Shown in pieces: positions 54,498 to 62,766 of a DNA stretch of 64,000 nucleotides (positions are counted from its first letter, which is position 1; every line of letters starts with the position of its first letter). The translations under genes and the position numbers were made by a program. The DNA is taken from NCBI RefSeq assembly GCF_030695125.1, contig NZ_JAUYTP010000073.1, positions 62,001 to 126,000 on the forward strand, written 5' to 3'. The stretch comes from Allobosea sp. (lineage in GTDB: Bacteria; Pseudomonadota; Alphaproteobacteria; Rhizobiales; Beijerinckiaceae). Below the pieces are notes generated by a model. The model was not told where the DNA came from. It searched no databases and worked only from the letters and a program-made list of their open reading frames with translations.

Positions 54498-55784
54498 ATG
54501 CTGACGGGGTCCTATCGCAAGCGGCTCGAGGCCGATCTCATTCGCTGGGTCGGCGAGGGGCTGGTCACGGCCGAGGCCGCCGGGGCGATCCGCCGTTCGG
54601 TCGCGGCCGAGGGCGGCTTCAAACTGCCGGGCCTGCTCGGGCTGTTCGGTGGTCTCCTGATCGCGTCGAGCATGGCCGCCTTCGTGGCCGCGAACTGGGA
54701 GCTGATCCCGCGCTTGCTCAAGCTCGCGGCGATCCTGATCGGGGTCGTCGCAGCCCTCGGCATCGCCGCCCGTCTCGACAGCCGCGGTTCGCGGATGGGG
54801 GCGGATGCGGCGGCCAGTTGCGGCGTCCTCATCTTCGGAGCGGGCATCGCGCTGATCGGCCAGATGTATCATCTGCCGGCGGACTGGCCGGCCGGGGCTC
54901 TGCTGGTCGCGCTCGGCGCGCTCGTCGTCGCGGCGCTGCTGCGCTCCAATGGCGCCCTGGCCATCGCCTTCGTGGCGCTTTGCGCCTGGAGCGGCGGGCG
55001 CTGGCAGGAAAGCCAGGGCGCGCTGCATCTGGCCTTCTTCCTTGTCTACCTCCCGGCGCTGTGGCTGGCCTGGGGGCGGCAGAACCGCCTCGTCCATCAT
55101 CTCGCCGTGCTCGCTCTGGCGTTCTGGCTGGTGATGGTGCCCGGCGACTGGGTTGGCCGCGGTTTCGATTACGGCCTGCTCGCCTATGGTCTGGCGATCT
55201 CGGCCTCCTTTGTCGCCCTGGGGGCGATGGCGCTCGACCGCGGCGGCCTCGCCCTGTTGGGCTGCTGCCTGCCCTGGGGGCTGTTCGGCTTCGTGCTGAT
55301 GCTCGATTTCGAGTTGATCCGCATCCTCGACCTTTACGGCTCGCGCGCGGGGCGGGCCTTCTGGGCCAACTATGCGGCTTATGCCGCGGCGTTTGCCGCA
55401 ATCGCGGCCTGTGCCGGGCTGGCGCGCGACCGGCGCTTCGCCTGGCCGCTGGCGCTGGCGCTGGTGCTCGGCCTCGTCGTGCCGCTGGTGTTCTGGAGCG
55501 GGCTCGCCACCGGGCTTGCGGGCAAGGTGGTGGTGGCGAGCCTCGTGCTGGGCTCCGCCATCGCGCTCGTCGTCGCGGGCGTCACCGGCGGGGTGCGGCG
55601 TCTGACGCTGGCGGGCTCGGGCATGTTCGGCCTCGCGATCCTGATCCTGCTCTGGCAGACGATCGGCACGCTGCTCGACCAGTCGCTGTTCTTTCTGGTC
55701 GCAGGGGCGTTGCTGCTCGCGCTGGCCGGCGCGGCCCGGCGGCTGTTCGCGCGCCTCGCGCGGCCGGCCGGGGAGGCAGCCTGA
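54498..55784 (+). CDS. DUF2157 multi-pass membrane protein
   Basis: A 428-residue membrane protein. Residues 1-40 are a cytoplasmic N-terminal part (LEADLIRWVGEGLVTAEAAG) typical of DUF2157, followed by ten or more hydrophobic segments. Function is unknown. Its stop overlaps the start of the GDYXXLXY gene (TGATG), and this pair is a recurring two-gene unit in bacteria. The ATG at 54498 is used; a TTG at 54489 is also in frame. Confidence 0.88.
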   Translation: MLTGSYRKRLEADLIRWVGEGLVTAEAAGAIRRSVAAEGGFKLPGLLGLFGGLLIASSMAAFVAANWELIPRLLKLAAILIGVVAALGIAARLDSRGSRMGADAAASCGVLIFGAGIALIGQMYHLPADWPAGALLVALGALVVAALLRSNGALAIAFVALCAWSGGRWQESQGALHLAFFLVYLPALWLAWGRQNRLVHHLAVLALAFWLVMVPGDWVGRGFDYGLLAYGLAISASFVALGAMALDRGGLALLGCCLPWGLFGFVLMLDFELIRILDLYGSRAGRAFWANYAAYAAAFAAIAACAGLARDRRFAWPLALALVLGLVVPLVFWSGLATGLAGKVVVASLVLGSAIALVVAGVTGGVRRLTLAGSGMFGLAILILLWQTIGTLLDQSLFFLVAGALLLALAGAARRLFARLARPAGEAA

Positions 55785-56419
55785 TGGCGATGTCCGCCTT
55801 TCGCTTGCCCGCGGCGGATGCGCTGATCGCCCGCCTGCCGCTGCTGTGGCGGATGCTCGCGGCGATGCTGCTCCTGAGCGGCGGCCTGCTGGCGCTGGTC
55901 CAAAGCCGAGCCGGCATCCTGCGCAGCGGGACGGAGGTTCGGCTGAAGACCGTGCCGGTCGATCCGCGCGACCTGTTTCGCGGCGACTACGTCGTGCTCG
56001 CCTATCCGATCAGCCTCGTCGAGGCCACGCCCGCCGGCGGCGCACCGCCGTTTCGGCGTGGGGAGACGGTCTACGTCAGCCTCGCAGCCGATGCCGAGGG
56101 GTTTGCCCGGGCCACCGGCGTCGCCAGGGCAAGGCCCGCCGTCTCGGGAACCGATGTCGTCATGGCAGGGCGTGTGGTCTCCACGGGCGCCTGTGCGGTG
56201 AACGAAGCGGGACAGCCCGATTGCGCAGCGGGCGCACGGCGCCTGCGCATCGCTTATGGGCTGGAGAGCTATTTCGTGCCGCAGGGCCAGGGGCGCAGGA
56301 TCGAGACCACGCCGCGGGCGCGCATCGAGGTCGTGGCGGCCGTCTCGGCGTCCGGCGAGGCGGCGATCAAGCGCTTGCTGATCGACGGCAAGCTCGTCTA
56401 TGCGGAGCCGCCTTACTGA
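55784..56419 (+). CDS. GDYXXLXY membrane-anchored protein
   Basis: A 211-residue protein with one N-terminal transmembrane helix (MLAAMLLLSGGLLALVQSR, about 26-44) and an exported domain starting RTVPVDPRDLFRGDYVVLAY, which holds the GDYVVLAY signature. A second stretch VSGTDVVMAGRVVSTGAC precedes the C-terminus LRIAYGLESYFVP. It is translationally coupled to the DUF2157 gene upstream; the two probably form one envelope complex of unknown role. Confidence 0.9.
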   Translation: MAMSAFRLPAADALIARLPLLWRMLAAMLLLSGGLLALVQSRAGILRSGTEVRLKTVPVDPRDLFRGDYVVLAYPISLVEATPAGGAPPFRRGETVYVSLAADAEGFARATGVARARPAVSGTDVVMAGRVVSTGACAVNEAGQPDCAAGARRLRIAYGLESYFVPQGQGRRIETTPRARIEVVAAVSASGEAAIKRLLIDGKLVYAEPPY

Positions 56420-56646
56420 GCCGGCGTGCCCCTGATGGCGCGCTGACACGCCCTTCAGCGCCCTCGCACGAGGCTTTGCCTCACGGCCGCCACACAGGCT
56501 TGTGAAGCGAAGTTCAGTGACCGTTAACCGCGTCGGCTTTATGAACGCCACATGAACGAGTTGGGTGCTGGCGTTCAGATCGGGAACCCGACACGCCGAC
56601 CCGACGTTCCTGAGATCTCGTCCGTTAACATGCTGGATGTCGCCCT

Positions 56647-57852
56647 GTGACGCAGGTCATCACCCTGTTGCGCTTCATGCTCCTGGGCCGCGGCCCGGGC
56701 GAGGGCGGCGTGGCGGTGGCGCGGGACGCCCGCATCGATGTGATCCGCGGGCTCGCCCTGCTGATGATCTTCATCAATCACATGCCCGGCAACATCATCG
56801 CCGCCTATATGCCGCATAATTTCGGCTTCTCGGACGGGGCCGACGCCTTCGTGCTGCTGGCCGGCGTCTCCGCGACGCTGGCCTATGGCAGCCTGATCGA
56901 GCGTCGCGGGCTCGTCGTCAGCGCGCTGAAGATCGGCGCCCGGCTCTGGACGCTCTACATCGCGCATCTCGCGATGTTCATCCTCGTCTGCGGCGTCGTG
57001 GCGGCGGCGGTAACGCGCACGCAGAACCCGCTCTACATCGAGGCGATCAACATCCAGCCCTTCTTCAGCGACACGCTGGCGGCGCTGGTCGACGTCCTGC
57101 TGCTGCGCTACCAGCCGTCCTATCTCGACATCCTGCCGCTCTATATCGTGCTGCTGGCCCTGTTTCCGCTGGTCTATCTGGCTGCACGCCGCAGCCCGAT
57201 CGCAACCGTGCTGGTGTCGCTGTCGATCTGGCAGGCGGCGCTGTGGTTCGGGCTGAACTTCCCCAATGTCCATGCGGCGGGCTGGTTCTTCAACCCCTTC
57301 GCCTGGCAGGTGATCTTCACGCTGGGCATCGTCATCGGTCTGGCGATGCAGCGGGGCATCGCCACGCCGCAGGCGCGCTGGCTGGACGCGGTCGCGCTGG
57401 CCATCCTCGTCGGCGCCTATCTGGCGAAGACCGCCTCCGGCAATCCGACCGGGATCGCGCTCTTCAACGACTGGTTCGACTCGGTCCAGCTCGGCTCGGA
57501 CAAGACCAATCTGGCCTGGAGCCGCCTGCTGCATCTTCTGGCCCTGGTCTGGCTGGCGATGCGGTGGCTGCCGGCGGGCGCTGGTCTGCTGCGGCACGCC
57601 GTCGGTCGCATGCTCGCGACGGTCGGGAAGCATTCGCTCGACGTCTTCTGTGCCGGTACGGTTCTATCGATCGCAGGCCAGATCGTGATGGCCGAAACCG
57701 GCTTCGCAATGGGCCCGCAGTTGCTCGTTTGCCTGGTCGGGGTTAGCATTCTGGTCGGTCTGGGGATTTTCCTGACGTGGTATCAGTCGCTCACGCTCTC
57801 CGGTGGCCCGTCCGCCAAGCCGTCGCAGCAGGCATCGTCGCAGCCGCGCTGA
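56647..57852 (+). CDS. opgC: OpgC family acyltransferase
   Basis: A 401-residue integral membrane protein of the OpgC type (acyltransferase_3 relatives): DARIDVIRGLALLMIFINHMP, HNFGFSDGADAFVLLAGVSA and about ten transmembrane helices. OpgC succinylates periplasmic glucans in Rhodobacter and related bacteria. The start is a GTG at 56647. The 3' end overlaps the SGNH hydrolase gene by 76 bases, and the pair likely adds and removes acyl groups on a secreted glycan (inference). Confidence 0.9.
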   Translation: MTQVITLLRFMLLGRGPGEGGVAVARDARIDVIRGLALLMIFINHMPGNIIAAYMPHNFGFSDGADAFVLLAGVSATLAYGSLIERRGLVVSALKIGARLWTLYIAHLAMFILVCGVVAAAVTRTQNPLYIEAINIQPFFSDTLAALVDVLLLRYQPSYLDILPLYIVLLALFPLVYLAARRSPIATVLVSLSIWQAALWFGLNFPNVHAAGWFFNPFAWQVIFTLGIVIGLAMQRGIATPQARWLDAVALAILVGAYLAKTASGNPTGIALFNDWFDSVQLGSDKTNLAWSRLLHLLALVWLAMRWLPAGAGLLRHAVGRMLATVGKHSLDVFCAGTVLSIAGQIVMAETGFAMGPQLLVCLVGVSILVGLGIFLTWYQSLTLSGGPSAKPSQQASSQPR

Positions 57853-58619
57853 GCGTTTGTGCCGTGGCGCTGCCTGCGGTCGCAGGGCCGATGACGCTCG
57901 CCGACGCCGCCGACCAGCGCTGTCGCGCCGGTGCGTCCGCCAGCGGCTTCCAGCCCGCCTTGCCGATCGCGACGAAGACGTTGCGCGACACCGGCAAGCT
58001 CACCATCGTAGCGATCGGGTCATCGACCACGGCTGGCGCGGGAGCGAGCGGCGAGGACAAGAGCTACCCCACCGTTCTGCAGGACGAGTTGCGGCGGCGA
58101 CTGCCGCAGGCTGAAATCCGCGTGGTCAATCGCGGCGTCGGCGGCCAATCCGCCTATGAGATGCTGACGCGGATGAACACCGACGTCATCGAGCAGGCGC
58201 CCGCCCTCGTGATCTGGCAGACGGTCGCGGCCGATGTGGTCAACCATGTCGGCGAGGACAAGCTCGCCAAGATCCTCAAGAAGGGCATCCGCAAGATCCA
58301 GGGCGCCGGCATCGATCTGGTGATGATGGACCTGCCCTGGCTGCAGCGCGCGGATCGCTATCCCCATTACGACGATTACCGGGCCGTGCTGAAGCGCGCC
58401 GCCGACGCCTCGGGCGTGCCCGTCTTCCCGCGCTACGGGATGATGAAGGAGTGGGCGCATTCGCAGCGTTTCACCCCCGAAGAGCTGATCGGCATGAACG
58501 GGACGGAACTGGTCGAGGCCGGCTATCGCTGCCTGGCCATCCGGATCGCCGATGGCGTCGCGGCCGCGGTCACGACGGCCCGCCCGGAGCGAACCGAGGC
58601 GCGCAAGGTCACCTACTGA
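57777..58619 (+). CDS. exported SGNH/GDSL-family hydrolase paired with opgC
   Basis: A 280-residue protein. An N-terminal hydrophobic segment (residues 14-37) is followed by block I IVAIGSSTTAGAGASGEDKS (Ser), block II VNRGVGGQSAYEML (Gly) and block III VIWQTVAADVV, where the expected Asn is absent. In block V the usual LHMND is IGMNGTELVEAGYRCLA, so the catalytic His is not evident. It may be a divergent esterase or a non-catalytic glycan-binding partner. The GTG start overlaps the end of opgC by 76 bases. Confidence 0.82.
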   Translation: MVSVAHALRWPVRQAVAAGIVAAALSVCAVALPAVAGPMTLADAADQRCRAGASASGFQPALPIATKTLRDTGKLTIVAIGSSTTAGAGASGEDKSYPTVLQDELRRRLPQAEIRVVNRGVGGQSAYEMLTRMNTDVIEQAPALVIWQTVAADVVNHVGEDKLAKILKKGIRKIQGAGIDLVMMDLPWLQRADRYPHYDDYRAVLKRAADASGVPVFPRYGMMKEWAHSQRFTPEELIGMNGTELVEAGYRCLAIRIADGVAAAVTTARPERTEARKVTY

Positions 58620-58629
58620 GCGCGCGGGT

Positions 58630-59562
58630 TCAGCGCGCCAGGACCTCGATGTCGCGGTCGAGGCCGGACTCGACCTTGAAGTCGCGCGAATAGACCTGGC
58701 CCTCCTGCCGGGCGATCAGGACATAGTCGCCCTCCGCCAGGATCACCTGCGGAAAGGCGCCGATCGCCTCGCGGATGACGTCGCCGCCGGGCGTCAGAAC
58801 GCTGAAGGCGGTGCCGGCGAAGGCCTCGCCGCCGGCTGCCGCGACCAGCTTCAGGGTGACGCGGGCGGCGCGGTGATGCAGCGTCGCGTCGGTGATCCTG
58901 CCGGATTCGACCTTCACATCGGCGCGCTGGATCGCGTTGGAATCGCCATAGGTCGAGACGACGTGATAGGTGCCCTCCGGCAGGCGAATGAGCTCGCTGC
59001 CACGCGCATTGGTGACGAGGCGGCCCTCCGAATTGCCCTGCAGGGGCACGAAGACCTGGAAGCTGAGCTGGGCGGGGGCGATCGGCGCATCGCCGATCGA
59101 GCCGGCCAGCGAAAGCCCTCCCGCGCTGATGGCGAGTTGGTCGCGCAACCCTTGCGCGCCCAAGGTGATGCGCTTCGTGCCGCTGGCGAAGCCGTAGGCG
59201 GCATGCAGCAGATAGGTTCCGGGCTCGAGCGCAAAGACCGGCTCGGCATCCGACGAGCGCGCCACGATGCGGGGCGGCGAGCCATCCGCCGTTTCGCTGA
59301 GGATGCGCCAGACGAGGCCGGAGCGGATCGGCTTGCGGTCGTTGGCGAACTGGGCGGCGAGCCGCAGCGAGGCAAGCGAGGCAGCAGGGGCGGGTGCAGG
59401 CTGGGTCGGCGCGGCTTCCGTCGCGGGGCCGCCCGCGGGACCTGGCGTCGCCGGTACCGTCTGCGCGACGCTTTGTCCCGGCAGCAGGGCGAGCATGGAA
59501 GCGAGCACGCCCGCAGCCAGCCCGCGCCGTCCCTCGAACCGGTCGAATTCAAACATGCTCAC
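58630..59562 (-). CDS. exported protein with repeated beta-sandwich segments, unknown
   Basis: A 310-residue exported protein. A signal peptide (about 13-34) is followed by an Ala/Pro linker to 60. The remainder is three similar beta-rich blocks, each ending in EPGTYLLHAAYG, PEGTYHVVSTYGDSNA and AEGDYVLIARQEGQ, resembling carboxypeptidase-regulatory-like sandwiches. No catalytic motif. It converges on the SGNH hydrolase gene with ten bases between stops; a cell-surface role is plausible. Confidence 0.75.
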   Translation of the reverse strand: MSMFEFDRFEGRRGLAAGVLASMLALLPGQSVAQTVPATPGPAGGPATEAAPTQPAPAPAASLASLRLAAQFANDRKPIRSGLVWRILSETADGSPPRIVARSSDAEPVFALEPGTYLLHAAYGFASGTKRITLGAQGLRDQLAISAGGLSLAGSIGDAPIAPAQLSFQVFVPLQGNSEGRLVTNARGSELIRLPEGTYHVVSTYGDSNAIQRADVKVESGRITDATLHHRAARVTLKLVAAAGGEAFAGTAFSVLTPGGDVIREAIGAFPQVILAEGDYVLIARQEGQVYSRDFKVESGLDRDIEVLAR

Positions 59563-59660
59563 AGCCCTTGGTCGCCTTGCGTTTCCGTCTCAGCAGGCTC
59601 GCTTGTCCTGATCATGGCAAGACACTAGGTCTGGGCCGGTTCCTCGCGCCCAGGTGCTTC

Positions 59661-60230
59661 ATGACCGATACGCTCTCCCTGCTCAAGCTGCGCCGCTCGG
59701 TGCCGCCGCAATTCCTTGCCGCGCCCGGCCCCGACGCCGGGCAACTCGACGACCTCCTGACCATCGCCTCGCGTGTGCCCGACCATGGCAAGCTCGTGCC
59801 CTGGCGCTTCATCGTGTTTTCCGGCGAGGCGCGTGCGCAAGCCGCCGATGTCGTGGCGCAGGCCTTCCAGAACCGCAATCCGGACGCCAAGCCCGAACAG
59901 GTCGCCTTCGAGCGCAACCGCCTGCTGCAGGCGCCGGTGATCGTCGCCGTGGTGTCGCGCGCCGCTCCGCATGTGAAAATCCCGCAATGGGAACAGGAGC
60001 TGACGGCCGGAGCGGTCTGCATGTCGATGCTCGTCGCGGCACAGGCAATGGGCTTCGGCGGCTGCTGGCTGACCAACTGGTTCGCGTTCGATCGCAGCGT
60101 GCTGACGTCGTTCGGGCTGGCGGCGGAAGAGCGCATCGCCGGTTTCATCCATCTCGGCACGCCGGCATCGGTTCCCGCCGACCGCGAGCGGCCGGTGCTC
60201 GCCGACATCGTCAGCCATTACGGAGTGTGA
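59661..60230 (+). CDS. nitroreductase family protein (YdjA-like)
   Basis: A 189-residue FMN-dependent oxidoreductase: LLKLRRSVPPQFLAAPGPD, ASRVPDHGKLVPWRFIVF and the C-terminal FGGCWLTNWFAFDRSV with GFIHLGTPASVPADRERP. This is the compact YdjA-like form. Substrate unknown. It is followed four bases later by a flavin reductase family gene on the same strand, suggesting a shared redox pathway. Confidence 0.9.
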   Translation: MTDTLSLLKLRRSVPPQFLAAPGPDAGQLDDLLTIASRVPDHGKLVPWRFIVFSGEARAQAADVVAQAFQNRNPDAKPEQVAFERNRLLQAPVIVAVVSRAAPHVKIPQWEQELTAGAVCMSMLVAAQAMGFGGCWLTNWFAFDRSVLTSFGLAAEERIAGFIHLGTPASVPADRERPVLADIVSHYGV

Positions 60231-60234
60231 CGAC

Positions 60235-60840
60235 ATGATCTATTCGCCCGCGCTGCAGGACCACGGCCTCGGTCACGACCCCTTCAAGGCGATCGTGACG
60301 CCGCGCCCGATCGGCTGGATCACGGCGATGAGCGCGAAGGGCGAGATCAATCTCTCACCCTACAGCTATTTCAATGCGGTTTCGACACGGCCGCACATCG
60401 TCATGTTCTCCTCCGAGGGCAAGAAGGACGCGGTCGCCTTCATCGAGGAGACCGGTGAGTTCACCTGCTCCATGGTGACCAAGGCGCTGGCGCATCCGAT
60501 GAACCTGACCTCGGCGCCGCTGGCGCGCGGGACGAGCGAGTATGGCCATGCCGGGCTCGAGATGGCGCCGTCGCGCTTCGTCAAGCCGCCGCGCGTGGCG
60601 GCGAGCCCCGCCGCGCTCGAATGCAAGCTGCTCTCGGTGCAGCAGCTCGTCGATCTCGACGGCAACGCGGTCGAGCGCTGGATGGTGCTGGGCCAGGTCG
60701 TCGGCATCTTCATGGACGACGCCTTCATCCGCGACGGGCGCTTCGACACCGCCGCCGCGCATCCGATCGCGCGCTGCGGCTATGCGGATTATGCCGAGGT
60801 CGACCACCTGTTCTCGATCGAGCGCCCGCCGGGCGGGTGA
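60235..60840 (+). CDS. flavin reductase family protein
   Basis: A 201-residue FMN-binding split-barrel protein of the DIM6/NTAB group: VTPRPIGWITAMSAKGEINL, SYFNAVSTRPHIVMFSSEGK and the Cys near TGEFTCSMVT. Members reduce flavins or act as flavin-dependent oxidoreductases. It starts four bases after the nitroreductase stop, so the two form an operon. Confidence 0.9.
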   Translation: MIYSPALQDHGLGHDPFKAIVTPRPIGWITAMSAKGEINLSPYSYFNAVSTRPHIVMFSSEGKKDAVAFIEETGEFTCSMVTKALAHPMNLTSAPLARGTSEYGHAGLEMAPSRFVKPPRVAASPAALECKLLSVQQLVDLDGNAVERWMVLGQVVGIFMDDAFIRDGRFDTAAAHPIARCGYADYAEVDHLFSIERPPGG

Positions 60841-60892
60841 GGGGTGACGGCCACGCTCGGTAGGGCCTTTGCTTAGGCACCGAAACCTGGCC

Positions 60893-60997
60893 GTCATCCT
60901 GGGCGACCGAAGGTCGTCCGGGATCCATCATCGGGCACGCCGGCGCTTGAGGATGGATCCCGGCCTGCGCCGCTGCGCGGCTTGTCCAGGATGACGG
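60893..60997. repeat. dispersed CGTCATCC-type palindromic repeat
   Basis: The interval after the flavin reductase gene begins GCCGTCATCCTGGGC and ends GTCCAGGATGACGG, with an inner GGGATCCATC...GATGGATCCCGG pair. The ends are complementary. It is the same class of element as at 32437 and 54352 and fills most of the gap before the HMA gene. Confidence 0.75.
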
Positions 60998-61007
60998 TGA
61001 AGCCCAG

Positions 61008-61214
61008 TCAGCCCGCGGCCTTCACGCGGTAGTCGCCGAGCGGTGCCAGCGCTGCGTTGATGGCGGCGGCGTCGAGCGCGGCCCCTTCCGGCAGGGTCAG
61101 GCGCGGCGGCTCCAGGGTCACGCGCGTCCCCGGAGCGAGCTTGGTCGCGGCCTGTTGCACGCGCGACAGGCAGCCGCCGCAATGCATGCCCGAAACCTCG
61201 AAAACCTGAGTCAT
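61008..61214 (-). CDS. heavy-metal-associated domain protein (small copper chaperone-like)
   Basis: A 68-residue ferredoxin-like protein with the metal site MTQVFEVSGMHCGGCLSRVQ. It is the size of CopZ/HMA domains and likely binds Cu(I). The start at 61214 is used (a longer frame to 61241 exists). It lies 19 bases after the CitE-like gene and may be transcribed with it, although the functions appear unrelated. No CopA ATPase is in the window. Confidence 0.87.
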   Translation of the reverse strand: MTQVFEVSGMHCGGCLSRVQQAATKLAPGTRVTLEPPRLTLPEGAALDAAAINAALAPLGDYRVKAAG

Positions 61215-61233
61215 TGGAATCGTCTCCAGCGGT

Positions 61234-62112
61234 TCATTCAATCCGTTTCGCAGCCCGCGCCTTGACGCGCTGCGCCCTGATCAGATGGGGACGATCGAGC
61301 ATTTCGCCATCGAGCCCGATCACGCCTACCCCGGGATTCGCCTCGAACAGCGCGATGATGGCCTCGGCCCGGGCCAGCGCGTCCGGCGAGGGCGCGAAGA
61401 TCTCGTTGATCGGCGCGACCTGGTCGGGGTGGATCGCCATCTTGCCGGTGAAGCCGTCGCGGCGCGCCGCGAGGCACTCGGCGCGGAAGGCTTCCGCATC
61501 GCGAAACGCGGTGAAGACGGTGTCGATCGCATCGACCTGGGCGGCGGCTGCGGCAAACAGCGTCAGCGAGCGGGCGAGGCGATACGGATCGGTATAGGCG
61601 CCGCTCTCGAGCCGGTTGGTCTCGGCGCCGAGATCGGCCGAGAGGTCCTCGGCGCCCCAGGTCAGGGCCGCGAGCCGGTGCGTCGCGCCGGCATAGCTGC
61701 CCATCCCGAAGATGCCCTTGCCGGTCTCGGTCGCGATCGGGATGATCCTGGTCCCGCCATCGGGCAGGTCGCATTCGGCCTCGCGCACGGCGATCTTGGC
61801 GGCGAGATGGCCGGCGTCGCTGCCGCCCTCGGCCTTGGGAAGCATGATGGCATCGGGCGCGCCGGGCATGACGGCATCGAGATCGGCCTCGGTCAGGCCC
61901 GTCGTCAGCGCGTTGATGCGCACGATCAGGAGCGGCCGGCGCGGCAGGGCGCGGGCGGCCTCCAGAAAGGCGCGGGTGATCTCGCGCGCCTGCGGCTTGG
62001 CGTCGAGCGCGACCGAATCCTCGAGATCGAGGATCAGCGCATCAGTGCCGCTGGCGAGGCCCTTCTGCTGCTTGCGGGGGCTGTCGCCGGGGACGAAGAG
62101 GAGCGAGCGCAT
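61234..62112 (-). CDS. CitE/HpcH family CoA-ester lyase
   Basis: A 292-residue TIM-barrel lyase: MRSLLFVPGDSPRKQQKG, ALILDLEDSVALDAKPQAR (Glu/Asp metal ligands), PLLIVRINALTTG and MLPKAEGGSDAGHL, then PIATETGKGIFGMGSYA and the C-terminal GKMAIHPDQVAPIN. Family members cleave malyl-, methylmalyl- or citramalyl-CoA, and some are malyl-CoA thioesterases. The MaoC-like gene ends five bases upstream, so the pair may hydrate and cleave one CoA ester. Start at 62112; a longer frame read in from the MaoC gene is rejected. Confidence 0.9.
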   Translation of the reverse strand: MRSLLFVPGDSPRKQQKGLASGTDALILDLEDSVALDAKPQAREITRAFLEAARALPRRPLLIVRINALTTGLTEADLDAVMPGAPDAIMLPKAEGGSDAGHLAAKIAVREAECDLPDGGTRIIPIATETGKGIFGMGSYAGATHRLAALTWGAEDLSADLGAETNRLESGAYTDPYRLARSLTLFAAAAAQVDAIDTVFTAFRDAEAFRAECLAARRDGFTGKMAIHPDQVAPINEIFAPSPDALARAEAIIALFEANPGVGVIGLDGEMLDRPHLIRAQRVKARAAKRIE

Positions 62113-62117
62113 CAGGG

Positions 62118-62615
62118 TCAGACGTCCAGGGTGACGGGGGCAGGGTGCCGGCGCATGAAGGCCTGGCGGCGGCACTGCGCCACCAGCGTGCCGTCCTGCT
62201 TGTAGGCGCGATGATGAAACTCGACGATGCCGGCGTCGGGCCGCGAGCGCGATTCGCGCTTGGCGACGATCTCGGTGGTGACGTTGATCGTGTCGCCCTC
62301 GAAGAGCGGGGCCGGGAAGGTGACGTCGGTCATGCCGAGATTGCCGATCGTCGTGCCGACCGTGGTGTCGTTGACCGAGATGCCGATCATCAGCCCCAGC
62401 GTGAACAGCGAGTTCATCAGGGGCTGGCCCCATTCGGTCTCGGTCGCGCAGAAATGCGCATCGATATGAAGGGGTTGCGGGTTCAGCGTCATGTTGGAAA
62501 ACAACATGTTGTCCATCTGCGTCACGGTGCGCGTCAGGCCGTGCTCGATGACGGCGCCAATCTCGAAATCCTCGAAATAGATCCCCCCGCGCTTGTGGCG
62601 CTTCAGCTCCGGCAT
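62118..62615 (-). CDS. MaoC family dehydratase
   Basis: A 165-residue hot-dog-fold hydratase: GGIYFEDFEIGAVIEHGLTR, TQMDNMLFSNMTLNPQPLHI with the conserved DAHFCATETEWGQPLMN (Asp/His) and a C-terminal VEFHHRAYKQDGTLVAQCRR. It hydrates an enoyl-CoA or similar thioester. It is directly upstream of the CitE-like gene with a five-base gap, which suggests consecutive steps in a C4-C5 CoA-ester pathway. Start at 62615. Confidence 0.9.
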   Translation of the reverse strand: MPELKRHKRGGIYFEDFEIGAVIEHGLTRTVTQMDNMLFSNMTLNPQPLHIDAHFCATETEWGQPLMNSLFTLGLMIGISVNDTTVGTTIGNLGMTDVTFPAPLFEGDTINVTTEIVAKRESRSRPDAGIVEFHHRAYKQDGTLVAQCRRQAFMRRHPAPVTLDV

Positions 62616-62766
62616 CGCTGCGTCTCCGTGACATTGCGGCAGCCGCCCGGCCGCCAGCGCGAATCCATCCCGATTAACCGTTCGCTTACCATAACCGGGC
62701 CACTCTCCCCACAGCGCCGCAACGTCATGCGGCGGCCGCCGCCGGCGGGTTCGCCCGAGAGTGCCG

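Noticed and set aside
60235..60840. RutF (flavin reductase of the Rut pathway) to go with rutB
   Set aside because: It is over 40 kb away, paired with a nitroreductase, and has the general DIM6/NTAB form; no basis to call it RutF.
61234..62634. Single frame joining MaoC and CitE regions
   Set aside because: The frame runs through the MaoC gene out of its true frame; the CitE motif starts at MRSLLFVPGD (62112), so they are two genes.
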